A stretch of DNA of 64,000 bases from an uncultured Centipeda sp. GTDB taxonomy: Bacteria; Bacillota; Negativicutes; Selenomonadales; Selenomonadaceae. A program made the position numbers and the translations under genes. Below are positions 23,710-31,308 of the stretch, piece by piece. Positions within the stretch are counted from its first letter, which is position 1, and each line of letters opens with the position of its first letter. The DNA is taken from assembly GCA_905372865.1 (NCBI GenBank), contig CAJPQT010000011.1, positions 14,818-78,817 on the forward strand, given 5' to 3'. The notes beneath the pieces are model-generated. The model had not been told where the DNA came from. It saw nothing but the letters and a program-made list of their open reading frames with translations, and ran no database searches.

Positions 23710-24333
23710 ATGACTTTTTTCAAAGCGAAAATGACGGCACTTGCGGCTGTGCTCGCGCTGAGCGCGGCGGGGACGGCAGCGGCTGCACCTGCAGAGGCGG
23801 ACGGACATACGATGCAGATGCACATGGGAGATTCCTCGGTGCAGGACAAGAAAGCCGAGATCCAGATGGACTATCTGGAACATCGCGGACAGCGGCGTTA
23901 CATTGACCTTTACAATCTACACGTTTTTCGCCAGTACAAGGAGATGCACGGGATGTCGCTCCACTGGGGGCTGACCGTCTCGCGTGCCGTCGGCTCGTGG
24001 GCGGAAAAGGACACGCCCGACGTGCGCCTCGACTCGTCTGCCGTCGGTGCAGGCCCTGCGTACATGGTGCGTTGGACGAAGCCGCTCGGCAGTAAATGGG
24101 AGGCATCGTTTGACGCGACAGGCGCGGTCCTCGTATACAACGACGTGCATCCTGCGCACACGCGCAACTACGGCTTTATGTGGCGCATCGGGCCGCGTAT
24201 GACGTATAAGTTCAACGAGCGCAGCGCACTCAGCGTTGCCTATCTCGGGCATCATGTATCGAACGGACAGCGGACGAAGAATCCAGGCTACAACGGCATC
24301 GGGCTCTCGATCGGCTATCGATACGCATACTAA
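23710..24333 (+). CDS. Outer-membrane lipid A deacylase-like protein (PagL / acyloxyacyl hydrolase family)
   Basis: A 207-residue exported protein: signal peptide ending near AAAAPAEA, then alternating strands of an 8-stranded barrel, ending in an aromatic residue. The C-terminal 'GHHVSNGQRTKNPGYNGIG' matches the PagL active-site region (HXSN...KNPG, with catalytic His and Ser). PagL removes the 3-O acyl chain of lipid A in the outer membrane. The ATG at 23710 follows GGAGGTGA, six bases away. Confidence 0.75.
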   Translation: MTFFKAKMTALAAVLALSAAGTAAAAPAEADGHTMQMHMGDSSVQDKKAEIQMDYLEHRGQRRYIDLYNLHVFRQYKEMHGMSLHWGLTVSRAVGSWAEKDTPDVRLDSSAVGAGPAYMVRWTKPLGSKWEASFDATGAVLVYNDVHPAHTRNYGFMWRIGPRMTYKFNERSALSVAYLGHHVSNGQRTKNPGYNGIGLSIGYRYAY

Positions 24334-24343
24334 AGGACATACT

Positions 24344-25027
24344 GTGGCAAAGAAATTTTACGCCGTGAAGCGCGGGCGCAAAACGGGCATCTTTACCGTA
24401 TGGGCGGAGTGCTCGGCACAGGTGCAGGGCTTTCAAGGCGCGGTGTATAAGGGTTTTATGACCGAAGCAGAAGCGCGTGACTGGCTGGATGGTGCGGCGG
24501 AGTCATCTGCGCCGCGTGCTGCAAAGAGCGGTACAGCGGCGAAAAAATCGTCCGCACCGCCCGTCGAAGAACCCGTTGATGCGGACTATATCATCCACAC
24601 GGACGGTTCGTGTCTTCGCAATCCCGGCGGCGCGGGCGGCTGGGCTGCCATCATTGAGACGGCAGCAACAGGTGAGGTCAGAGAGTACAGCGGCGGCGAC
24701 CCCGAGACGACGAACAACCGCATGGAACTGACGGCGGCACTGGAGGCAATGAACGCCGTGCCGGAGGGGGCACGCGTCGCACTCTATACCGACAGTCAGT
24801 ACCTGAAGAATGCATTCACGAAGTTCTGGCTGCCCGCATGGAAGAAGCGCGGATGGAAGAAGGCGGACGGAGAACCCGTGCTCAATCAGGATCTCTGGAT
24901 GCAGCTCGATGCTGCGTTTGCCGCACGGCGCGTACAGTTCCATTGGGTCAAGGGGCATGCGGGCAATCCGCGCAACGAACGCTGTGACGAGCTCGCGCGG
25001 AGCGAGGCGGAGAGATTTTCTCGTTGA
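24344..25027 (+). CDS. rnhA: Ribonuclease H1 with N-terminal RHBD/viroplasmin-like domain
   Basis: A 227-residue protein. The first 45 residues (KKFYAVKRGRKTGIF..W.EC..QV.GF.GA.YKGF) form the hybrid-binding domain seen in eukaryote-like RNases HI. After a linker, the catalytic domain has IHTDGSC, MELTAALEA, YTDSQYL and HWVKGHAGN...CDELAR, giving the Asp-Glu-Asp-Asp metal site. It degrades RNA in RNA-DNA hybrids. The GTG at 24344 with AAAGGA upstream is the natural start; the longer frame from 24236 lies inside the preceding gene. Confidence 0.92.
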   Translation: MAKKFYAVKRGRKTGIFTVWAECSAQVQGFQGAVYKGFMTEAEARDWLDGAAESSAPRAAKSGTAAKKSSAPPVEEPVDADYIIHTDGSCLRNPGGAGGWAAIIETAATGEVREYSGGDPETTNNRMELTAALEAMNAVPEGARVALYTDSQYLKNAFTKFWLPAWKKRGWKKADGEPVLNQDLWMQLDAAFAARRVQFHWVKGHAGNPRNERCDELARSEAERFSR

Positions 25028-25056
25028 GTTATAGATCGTATGTGGAATTGTTGCGA

Positions 25057-25222
25057 TGCAGTGCTCCAAAGCAAACCCTAGTGGAACAAGCGGAGCAAAG
25101 GGCATGTTCTGCCCCCTGCGGATTTCTTTCGTTCAAGCGAAGCACGTTTAAGAAGTCCGCAGGTATTTAGGCAGATAAGTGCCCGACCGCTTGTGTAACG
25201 AGGCGTTTGCGTGGAGCACGCA
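25057..25222 (+). repeat. R1 long-hairpin repeat, copy 3
   Basis: About 166 bp, same interior as copies 1 and 2, bounded by TGCAGTGCTCC and GGAGCACGCA, which pair with each other. Compensatory changes against copy 1 include GCAAAC/GTTTGC for GCGAAC/GTTCGC and CAAGCGG/CCGCTTG for CAAGTGA/TCACTTG. It lies between rnhA and mlaE. Confidence 0.87.
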
Positions 25223-25261
25223 GGTGACACCTTATATTTTTATCACGAAAGGAGGGAATCC

Positions 25262-26029
25262 ATGCAGTGCATCTTTGAGGCAGTGGGACGCTTTGTCCTC
25301 ACACATCTTGCGAACATCGGGCGCATCACCCTCCTCTACGCTGAGACCGTGCGGCAGGTCACACAGCGTCTGCGCGTGCGGAGCATTGTCTACCAGATGG
25401 CGCACCTCGGCGTGGACTCTCTCCTCATCGTCGGTCTTACCCTCCTTTTCACAGGCATTGTGCTGACCCTCCAAATCGCGCACGAGTTCATCCGATACGG
25501 AGCGCAGAGCACCATCGGCGCGGTCATCGCCATCGGCATTGGACGTGAGCTCGGCCCCGTCCTTGTCGGTGTCGTCTGCGCGGGGCGCGTGGGCGCAGCG
25601 ATTACGGCCGAGGTCTCCACGATGAAGGTCACGGAGCAGATCGACGCGCTGCGCGTCATGGCGGTTAGCCCCGTGAACTACCTCATCGTGCCGCGTATGC
25701 TCGCGTGCATGATCGTCGTGCCCGTCCTCACCGTATTCGGCGACGTGATCGGCGTTCTCGGCGGCTACCTCACGGCGGTGCACTACTCTGGCATCTCACC
25801 ATACACCTTTACACACTCCATCACACAGTTTGCAGAGATCTACGATATGACGGGCGGACTTATCAAGGCGATTTTCTTCGGCAACGTGATCGCCGTTCTC
25901 GGCTGCCACTACGGGCTGAATGCGCCAAGCGGCGCGGAGGGGGTCGGTAAGGCGACCATGCAGACCGTTGTCACCTCCATCATTGTCATTTTTATTCTGA
26001 ACGCCGTCTTGACGTTCTTCTTGTTCTGA
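25262..26029 (+). CDS. mlaE: Mla-type ABC transporter permease
   Basis: A 255-residue inner-membrane protein of the MlaE/DUF140 family with five to six helices and the conserved 'GRELGPVLVGVVCAGRVGAAITAEVSTMKVTEQIDAL' region (given here in part). It forms the phospholipid channel of the Mla complex. The ATG at 25262 has AAAGGAGGG directly upstream, so the longer frame from 25211 is rejected. It is the first gene of mlaE-mlaF-mlaD. Confidence 0.93.
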   Translation: MQCIFEAVGRFVLTHLANIGRITLLYAETVRQVTQRLRVRSIVYQMAHLGVDSLLIVGLTLLFTGIVLTLQIAHEFIRYGAQSTIGAVIAIGIGRELGPVLVGVVCAGRVGAAITAEVSTMKVTEQIDALRVMAVSPVNYLIVPRMLACMIVVPVLTVFGDVIGVLGGYLTAVHYSGISPYTFTHSITQFAEIYDMTGGLIKAIFFGNVIAVLGCHYGLNAPSGAEGVGKATMQTVVTSIIVIFILNAVLTFFLF

Positions 26030-26038
26030 GGACACGCT

Positions 26039-26785
26039 ATGATACGACTAAACAACGTCAAAAAGTGTTTCGGGGACAAGGAAGCACTCAAGGGGATCAG
26101 CCTCACCATCGAAAAGGGGGAGACCATCGCCATCATCGGCGGCTCGGGCTCGGGTAAATCGACCCTCCTGCGGCTCATGATTGGATTGGATCGTCCCACC
26201 TCGGGCGAGATCTACCTCGGCGGTGACAATATCGCTGTGATGAGTGAGGACGCACTTGACCGCGTGCGTCTGCGCATGGGTATGGTATTTCAGTACTCTG
26301 CACTCTTTGACTCGATGAGCGTCGGGGAGAACGTCGCTTTTGGTCTGCGGGAACATACGACAAAGAGCGAGGATGAGATTCAGCGCATTGTGGCGGAAAA
26401 ACTTGTGCTCGTCGGACTGCCCGATGCGGCGGCGATGATGCCGCAGGAGCTTTCGGGCGGCATGAAAAAGCGCGTGGGGCTTGCGCGTGCGATTGCGACC
26501 GATCCCGAGATCATCTTCTATGATGAACCGAGCTCGGGACTTGACCCCATCATGACGGCGAAGATTGACGAACTGATTATTGATATGCAGCGAAAACTCG
26601 ATGTGACCTCGATTGTCGTCACACACGATATGGCGAGTGCGAGCCGCATTGCCGACCGCATCGCCATGATTTATGAGGGGCAGCTCATCGCCGTCGATAC
26701 GGCGGAGCGATTTCAGGATATCAAGGATGAGCGCGTACAGGCATTCTTTCGTACGCTGCACCATCGCAGGGAGGTTGGGGCATGA
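26039..26785 (+). CDS. mlaF: Mla-type ABC transporter ATPase
   Basis: A 248-residue ATPase with Walker A GGSGSGKST, signature LSGGMKKRVGLARA (the GGM form is typical of MlaF), Walker B IIFYDEPSSGLDP and VVTHDM. It drives phospholipid movement with MlaE. It ends by overlapping the ATG of the MCE gene by four bases. Confidence 0.95.
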   Translation: MIRLNNVKKCFGDKEALKGISLTIEKGETIAIIGGSGSGKSTLLRLMIGLDRPTSGEIYLGGDNIAVMSEDALDRVRLRMGMVFQYSALFDSMSVGENVAFGLREHTTKSEDEIQRIVAEKLVLVGLPDAAAMMPQELSGGMKKRVGLARAIATDPEIIFYDEPSSGLDPIMTAKIDELIIDMQRKLDVTSIVVTHDMASASRIADRIAMIYEGQLIAVDTAERFQDIKDERVQAFFRTLHHRREVGA

Positions 26786-28062
26786 ACGCAGAGGCAAAGG
26801 TCGGAGCATTTACACTCGGAGGGGCGGCACTCCTCGTCGCCGTCGTCATGTTCTTTGGCGGACTGCGCCTTGGCGGCAGTCAGGATTATATGCTCTATGC
26901 GGGGTTTGGCCGTGCAGTCGGACTGAATCCAGAGGCGCAGGTACTCCTTGCGGGCGTTCCCATCGGGCAGGTCGAGGAGATCGTCAGCGACGGCACGGGT
27001 GTCACTGTCTCTATGCGTATTCAGGACGGTGTGAAGATTCCACGCGGCTCGTCCATTACCATCGGGCAGCCGGGCATCATGGGGGATAAATTCGTCATCA
27101 TCACACCCTCGTCCAATGTCGATTTTTACGCGAATGGGGATTATCTCTACGGCGAGAACGAGATGGGCATGGATACCATGTTTACAGAGCTGAACAAGAT
27201 GATTATTCAAGTCGAGGCAATGCTCACCTCCATCAACAACATTGTCGGTGCCCCCGGCTTCCAGAGCTCGATGGTGCAGCTCGTTGTCAACATGGAGCAG
27301 ATGACCGCCCACCTCGACGGTCTGACAGCGACCCTGGAGCAGATGGCGAACGAGAATCGCGGCGACCTGCACGCTATGCTCGCAAATATGAATGCGATGT
27401 CGGCGAATCTTGCACAGACCACGGCGAGCGTCGAGCGCATCATGGCGAATCTTGAGACCGTCGGCGCCGACCCGCAGACAGCGGAGAATCTCAGAAAGAC
27501 GCTTGAAAACATCACCGCCTCCTCTGAGCGCATCCTGCACATCGCCGAGGGCATCGAGGCGGTCGCGGGGGACAAGCAGACACAGGAGGACGCGCGTGCC
27601 CTCATTCACAATGCACGTACGATGACAGACAAGGCGGGCGGGCTCATGGGGCGGCTGCAGAACGTCAAGGTTACGCCGAAAGTAGATGCGATGTACAGCG
27701 GCAAGGCGGATGACTGGCGTACGAATTTCAACCTTGATGTCGGCGAAAAACAGGGCATGTACGCGACGTTTGGCGTGGACGACATCGGCGGAGGCGACAA
27801 GTTTAATGCACAAGTCGGCAAGCGCGGCACAGCCTTCGGCGCGCGTGCGGGGGTTGTTGCTGGTGCAGCGGGGGTCGGCGTGGATGCCTATGCGGGTGAG
27901 AAATTCAAATTCTCCGCCGATGCCTACGATCCGAATGACTTTACACTGCGGCTGCGTGCCCAGTATCAGCTGAAGGACAGCACCTATCTCTTCGGCGAGT
28001 GGAACGATGTGAACGACAGCAAACACCGTGCGTTTTATACGGGGATACGGCAGGAGTTTTGA
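26782..28062 (+). CDS. mlaD: MlaD-like MCE protein fused to a C-terminal outer-membrane beta-barrel
   Basis: A 426-residue protein. One N-terminal membrane helix (about 8-25) is followed by an MCE domain (about 35-125, 'GRAVGLNPEAQVLLAGVPIGQVEEI'), a long helical section with repeated NMEQM/NMNAM-like segments (about 130-290), and from about 300 alternating amphipathic strands ending in aromatic F (IRQEF). This is a transenvelope design known from Veillonella parvula, where one MlaD spans from inner to outer membrane and replaces separate MlaA/MlaC. mlaA, mlaB and mlaC are indeed absent here. Confidence 0.88.
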   Translation: MNAEAKVGAFTLGGAALLVAVVMFFGGLRLGGSQDYMLYAGFGRAVGLNPEAQVLLAGVPIGQVEEIVSDGTGVTVSMRIQDGVKIPRGSSITIGQPGIMGDKFVIITPSSNVDFYANGDYLYGENEMGMDTMFTELNKMIIQVEAMLTSINNIVGAPGFQSSMVQLVVNMEQMTAHLDGLTATLEQMANENRGDLHAMLANMNAMSANLAQTTASVERIMANLETVGADPQTAENLRKTLENITASSERILHIAEGIEAVAGDKQTQEDARALIHNARTMTDKAGGLMGRLQNVKVTPKVDAMYSGKADDWRTNFNLDVGEKQGMYATFGVDDIGGGDKFNAQVGKRGTAFGARAGVVAGAAGVGVDAYAGEKFKFSADAYDPNDFTLRLRAQYQLKDSTYLFGEWNDVNDSKHRAFYTGIRQEF

Positions 28063-28090
28063 TTGACGGACAGTAGAATATATGTATAAT
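28063..28090 (+). promoter_or_regulatory. Promoter of brnTA
   Basis: TTGACG (28063-28068), 16-base spacer, TATAAT (28085-28090). The expected start coincides with the BrnT ATG at 28097, which has no ribosome site. Confidence 0.6.
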
Positions 28091-28096
28091 ATAATT

Positions 28097-28381
28097 ATGG
28101 ATATACATTTTACATGGGATGAAGAAAAGAACCGTTCCAATCAAAAGAAACATGGCATTTCCTTTGAGGAAGCGGCGACCGTGTTCCATGATGATGATGC
28201 TCTTCTCAAATACGACGAAGCGCACTCTCTGGATGAAGAGCGGTTCGTTATGCTTGGAATGAGCAAAGCAAATCGTATGCTGGTTGTTTGTCATTGCTGC
28301 CGTACGGGAGGCGTGCTGCGTCTCATATCTGCACGAAAGGCAACCCGAAGAGAGGAAAGTCAGTATTGGGAGCGTCTTTAG
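28097..28381 (+). CDS. brnT: BrnT-family ribonuclease toxin
   Basis: A 94-residue protein starting MDIHFTWDEEKNRSNQKKHGISFEEA, the BrnT hallmark, with 'SARKATRREESQYWERL' at the C-terminus. BrnT is a RelE-fold RNase neutralised by the downstream BrnA. The ATG at 28097 is chosen over 28082 because family members start there and the upstream ATG falls within the -10 region. No Shine-Dalgarno is visible and the mRNA is probably leaderless. Local sequence is AT-rich relative to its neighbours. Confidence 0.92.
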   Translation: MDIHFTWDEEKNRSNQKKHGISFEEAATVFHDDDALLKYDEAHSLDEERFVMLGMSKANRMLVVCHCCRTGGVLRLISARKATRREESQYWERL

Positions 28382-28391
28382 GAGGGATACC

Positions 28392-28601
28392 ATGAAAGAA
28401 GAATACGATTTTTCGGATGCGATAAAAAATCCATATTCCAAACGGCTCAAAAAACAAATCACAATCAACATTAACAATGAAACCGTGGCATATTTCAAGG
28501 CGCAGTCCGAGGAAGTCGGCATACCCTATCAGACACTCATCAACCTGTATCTGTCTGACTGTGCGGCGCACGGAAGAAAACTGAATCTATCATGGCAGTA
28601 A
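28392..28601 (+). CDS. brnA: BrnA-family antitoxin
   Basis: A 69-residue ribbon-helix-helix protein: 'SKRLKKQITININNETVAYFKAQSEEVG' then 'PYQTLINLYLSDCA'. It binds and inhibits BrnT and represses the operon. The ATG at 28392 follows AGGAGGG, a strong site, in contrast to the toxin. A frame starting at 28284 is an artefact. Confidence 0.9.
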   Translation: MKEEYDFSDAIKNPYSKRLKKQITININNETVAYFKAQSEEVGIPYQTLINLYLSDCAAHGRKLNLSWQ

Positions 28602-28606
28602 AATCA

Positions 28607-28640
28607 GCCTCATGAAACACCATTTTGTTTCATGAGGCTG
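28607..28640. terminator. Terminator after brnTA
   Basis: A perfect 13-bp stem AGCCTCATGAAAC / GTTTCATGAGGCT with an 8-base loop, lying between convergent genes. Confidence 0.7.
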
Positions 28641-28678
28641 TCATTCTATAGATATATGACAGCGGTATCGCTGCTTTT

Positions 28679-29449
28679 TTATTGATTAAACTGCGGCTTG
28701 CGCCCTTCCAAAAATGCCGTCACCGCCTCGCGGTGATCGGCAGATTTTCCTGCCTTTGCGAGATTCTCCGCTTCAAGGCGGCTGTACGCCATGTAGTCGC
28801 GGTAGAACACCTCATAGTAGAGCTGCTTTTGCATCGCGAGTGCGCCGAGTGGGCGGCGCAGCAGCTTCGCAGCAAAGGTATGCGTTTCCTCTGCGAGCTT
28901 CCCATCGGGGGCGAGCCGCGTCGCAAGCCCTAGACGCAGTGCCTCCTCACCGTAGACGGGAGCACTCAGCGCCATGAGCTCAATCGTCCGTGCAAGCCCG
29001 ACGATCTGTTTCAAATGATAGATGCAGCCCGTATCACCGGGGAGCGCGACATTCGAGAACGCCGTAAGCAGACAGCTCTTCTCCGTCATGATGCGGAAGT
29101 CCGCACCGAGTGCAATCCCGCAGCCCGCACCTGCGGCAGCACCGTTCACCATTGCGATCACAAGCTTCGAGCACTTGCGCAGCGCGAGCGATGCCTGTCC
29201 CGTCAGGATGGAGAGATCATAGCTGATGAAGTCGAACGATGCCATCTCCTTGATATCACCGCCGGCGGAGAAGTTCTTGCCCGCGCCCGTGACGATGAGA
29301 ACCTTCACCGCATCGTCTGCGTCACAGTGTTCCACCGCGCTGATCAGATCGCGGAACATCGGCGCATTCAGCGCATTGTTCGAGGCGGGACGGTCGATCG
29401 TAATCGTCGCAATGCCGTCCTGAACGGATAACTTGATATGCTCGTACAT
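28679..29449 (-). CDS. Enoyl-CoA hydratase/isomerase (crotonase family)
   Basis: A 256-residue crotonase-fold protein. 'AGKNFSAGGDIKEM' and 'GAAAGAGCGIALGADFRI' form the CoA-binding and oxyanion-hole segments. The family hydrates or isomerises acyl-CoAs; the substrate is not clear because no other acyl-CoA genes are nearby. The residues usually carrying the two catalytic Glu include SNVALPGDTG, where one expected Glu is not obvious, so hydratase activity is uncertain. The ATG at 29449 follows AAGGAGG; the start at 29482 lies before this site. Confidence 0.85.
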   Translation of the reverse strand: MYEHIKLSVQDGIATITIDRPASNNALNAPMFRDLISAVEHCDADDAVKVLIVTGAGKNFSAGGDIKEMASFDFISYDLSILTGQASLALRKCSKLVIAMVNGAAAGAGCGIALGADFRIMTEKSCLLTAFSNVALPGDTGCIYHLKQIVGLARTIELMALSAPVYGEEALRLGLATRLAPDGKLAEETHTFAAKLLRRPLGALAMQKQLYYEVFYRDYMAYSRLEAENLAKAGKSADHREAVTAFLEGRKPQFNQ

Positions 29450-29661
29450 GGAAACCTCCTTGCGGTAGATGCTGTCCTTCAAACATAGGACAAGAAGTTT
29501 TCGAAAAATTATGTCTCACCTTATGGTACCGCAATTTTTCCCGCAGCACAAGCGGAAATTATCGTGCATAAATACCTTCTCCATTGTCGGAGGTGCACTC
29601 GAGGAGGCGGCGTTGTGTTCGCTGCGTATGCTCTGCTCCGGTCACCTAACAATAAATTTAT
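29450..29661. other. Gene-free stretch between the crotonase and tolC
   Basis: About 210 bases with no convincing ORF. It holds the crotonase ribosome site and probably its promoter on the minus strand, but no clear -35/-10 pair stands out. Confidence 0.4.
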
Positions 29662-29690
29662 TTGAAAAAAGCCTGTGGAACTGATACAAT
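29662..29690 (+). promoter_or_regulatory. Promoter of the tolC-tamB-bamA envelope cluster
   Basis: TTGAAA (29662-29667), 17-base spacer, TACAAT (29685-29690). Confidence 0.65.
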
Positions 29691-29777
29691 GAAAGTGTCT
29701 GTCAATACGATTTCATGGTATTGACTATCTTTGGAGCAGGCCTCCGTTCGGGTGATTCCTTGGCGGACGAGGAGGAA

Positions 29778-31298
29778 ATGGTTTTGAAAAATAGGGGATG
29801 TTTTGCTGGACGCCTTGTACGGACGTTGGCTCTTACTGCTGCCGTTGGTCTTTTTGCGGCGCCTGTTTCGGCGGAGACGATGCAGGTGGATCTCGCGCGC
29901 TCGGTACAGATGGCACTCGAGAACAACCGCACGATCAAAGAGGCGCTGACGGATGTAGATGCAGCACATGCCTCGCTTGCACAGGCGAATCGCTCAATGG
30001 GGCCAACGCTGACATGGTTGACGACAGCGAACCGTGTCGGCGGCAAGGCTTACGAGAGCTCAGGGGTCAAATACAACTACGGCAATACGGGCACGATCTC
30101 GATGCCGGTCTATAGTGCGGCGCTCAATGCGCAGCGGAAGGCGGCCCGCTACGGGCTGAACGCGGCAGATTTTGCGCTCGAACAGACGAAACAGACGATC
30201 CGCCTGACGGCGACGGTGGATTATTTCAATATCCTGCAGGCGCGCAATCTGGTGAAGGTACGTGAAAATACGGTGGCGACACTGCAGACGCATCTTGCGG
30301 ATGTGAATGCGCAATTCCGTGTCGGTACGGTTGCGCGCGCGGATGTGCTCGCCTCCGAGGTGGAGCTGGCGAATGCACAGCAGAATCTGACGACGGCGAA
30401 GAACAACTATGAGGTTGCCGTTGCGACGCTGAACAATGTGATTGGTGTACCGACTGATACGACGCTCACGATCAACGACGAGCTGCGCTATACGGACTAT
30501 GTGCTCACACTCGAGGACTGCACGGACTACGGGCTTCTCTATCGCGCGGACGGTGCGGCCGCGTTCTATGCGGTGAAGCAGGCTGAGGCGGGGGTGCGTA
30601 CGGCGCAGGCCGGCTACCATCCGACGGTGAATGCGTCGGCAACGCGTTCGATCGCAGGGGAACGTCCCTTCAAGGATGACCATGTGAGCAGCGATACATG
30701 GGCCGCGGGAATCAGTGCATCGTGGAATATCTTCGACAACGGTGTGACGGTAGCGCAGGTGGATGCGGCAAAGGCAAGGCTGCGCAAGGCAGAGGAGGCA
30801 CTCGCTGCGACGGATGAGAAGATTCGCCTCGATGTGCATACGGCGTATCTGAATCTGCGTGCGGCGGAGCAGAACATCAAGACGTCGGAAACTGCAGTCA
30901 AGCAGGCGGAAGAGGACTATAATATCGCCCGTGTCCGCTACAATGCGGGCGTGGGGACGAATCTTGAGGTCATGCGCGCGTCGGACAACCTGACGACAGC
31001 GCGTATGAACTACTCGACAGCGCTCTATACGTATAATACGAGCAAGGCAAGCCTCGACAATGCGATGGGGGTGCCCGTCGATCTCGATACCGAGCGCTAC
31101 CGTGCGGCAGAGGAAGTGGGAAAACGCGCCCCTGCTGCCCGTGCAGAGGCACAGCTGCACGATGATGCGATCTTTGAAACACCGAAGGGGGCCGAGGTGC
31201 GTCCCGCTCCTGCGCACGCACCGGTGGATGCCGCGATGATTGCGGCAGCGCGTGTGCAGGCGGCAAATGCTGCCTATGAGGCGAAGATGAACAAATAA
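29778..31298 (+). CDS. tolC: TolC-family outer-membrane efflux/secretion channel
   Basis: About 506 residues: signal peptide ending at SAETM, then two long internally repeated helical halves ('VDLARSVQMALENNRTIKEAL', 'AARYGLNAADFALEQTKQTI', 'NARVRYNAGVGTNLEVMRA'-type segments) as in TolC/OEP trimers. It forms an outer-membrane duct for efflux pumps or type I secretion. GAGGAGG lies too near the ATG at 29778 (two to three bases) but eight bases before an in-frame TTG at 29784, which may be the true start; 29715 is too far upstream. It heads the envelope cluster. Confidence 0.9.
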   Translation: MVLKNRGCFAGRLVRTLALTAAVGLFAAPVSAETMQVDLARSVQMALENNRTIKEALTDVDAAHASLAQANRSMGPTLTWLTTANRVGGKAYESSGVKYNYGNTGTISMPVYSAALNAQRKAARYGLNAADFALEQTKQTIRLTATVDYFNILQARNLVKVRENTVATLQTHLADVNAQFRVGTVARADVLASEVELANAQQNLTTAKNNYEVAVATLNNVIGVPTDTTLTINDELRYTDYVLTLEDCTDYGLLYRADGAAAFYAVKQAEAGVRTAQAGYHPTVNASATRSIAGERPFKDDHVSSDTWAAGISASWNIFDNGVTVAQVDAAKARLRKAEEALAATDEKIRLDVHTAYLNLRAAEQNIKTSETAVKQAEEDYNIARVRYNAGVGTNLEVMRASDNLTTARMNYSTALYTYNTSKASLDNAMGVPVDLDTERYRAAEEVGKRAPAARAEAQLHDDAIFETPKGAEVRPAPAHAPVDAAMIAAARVQAANAAYEAKMNK

Positions 31299-31308
31299 GA
31301 GGTTTTCT

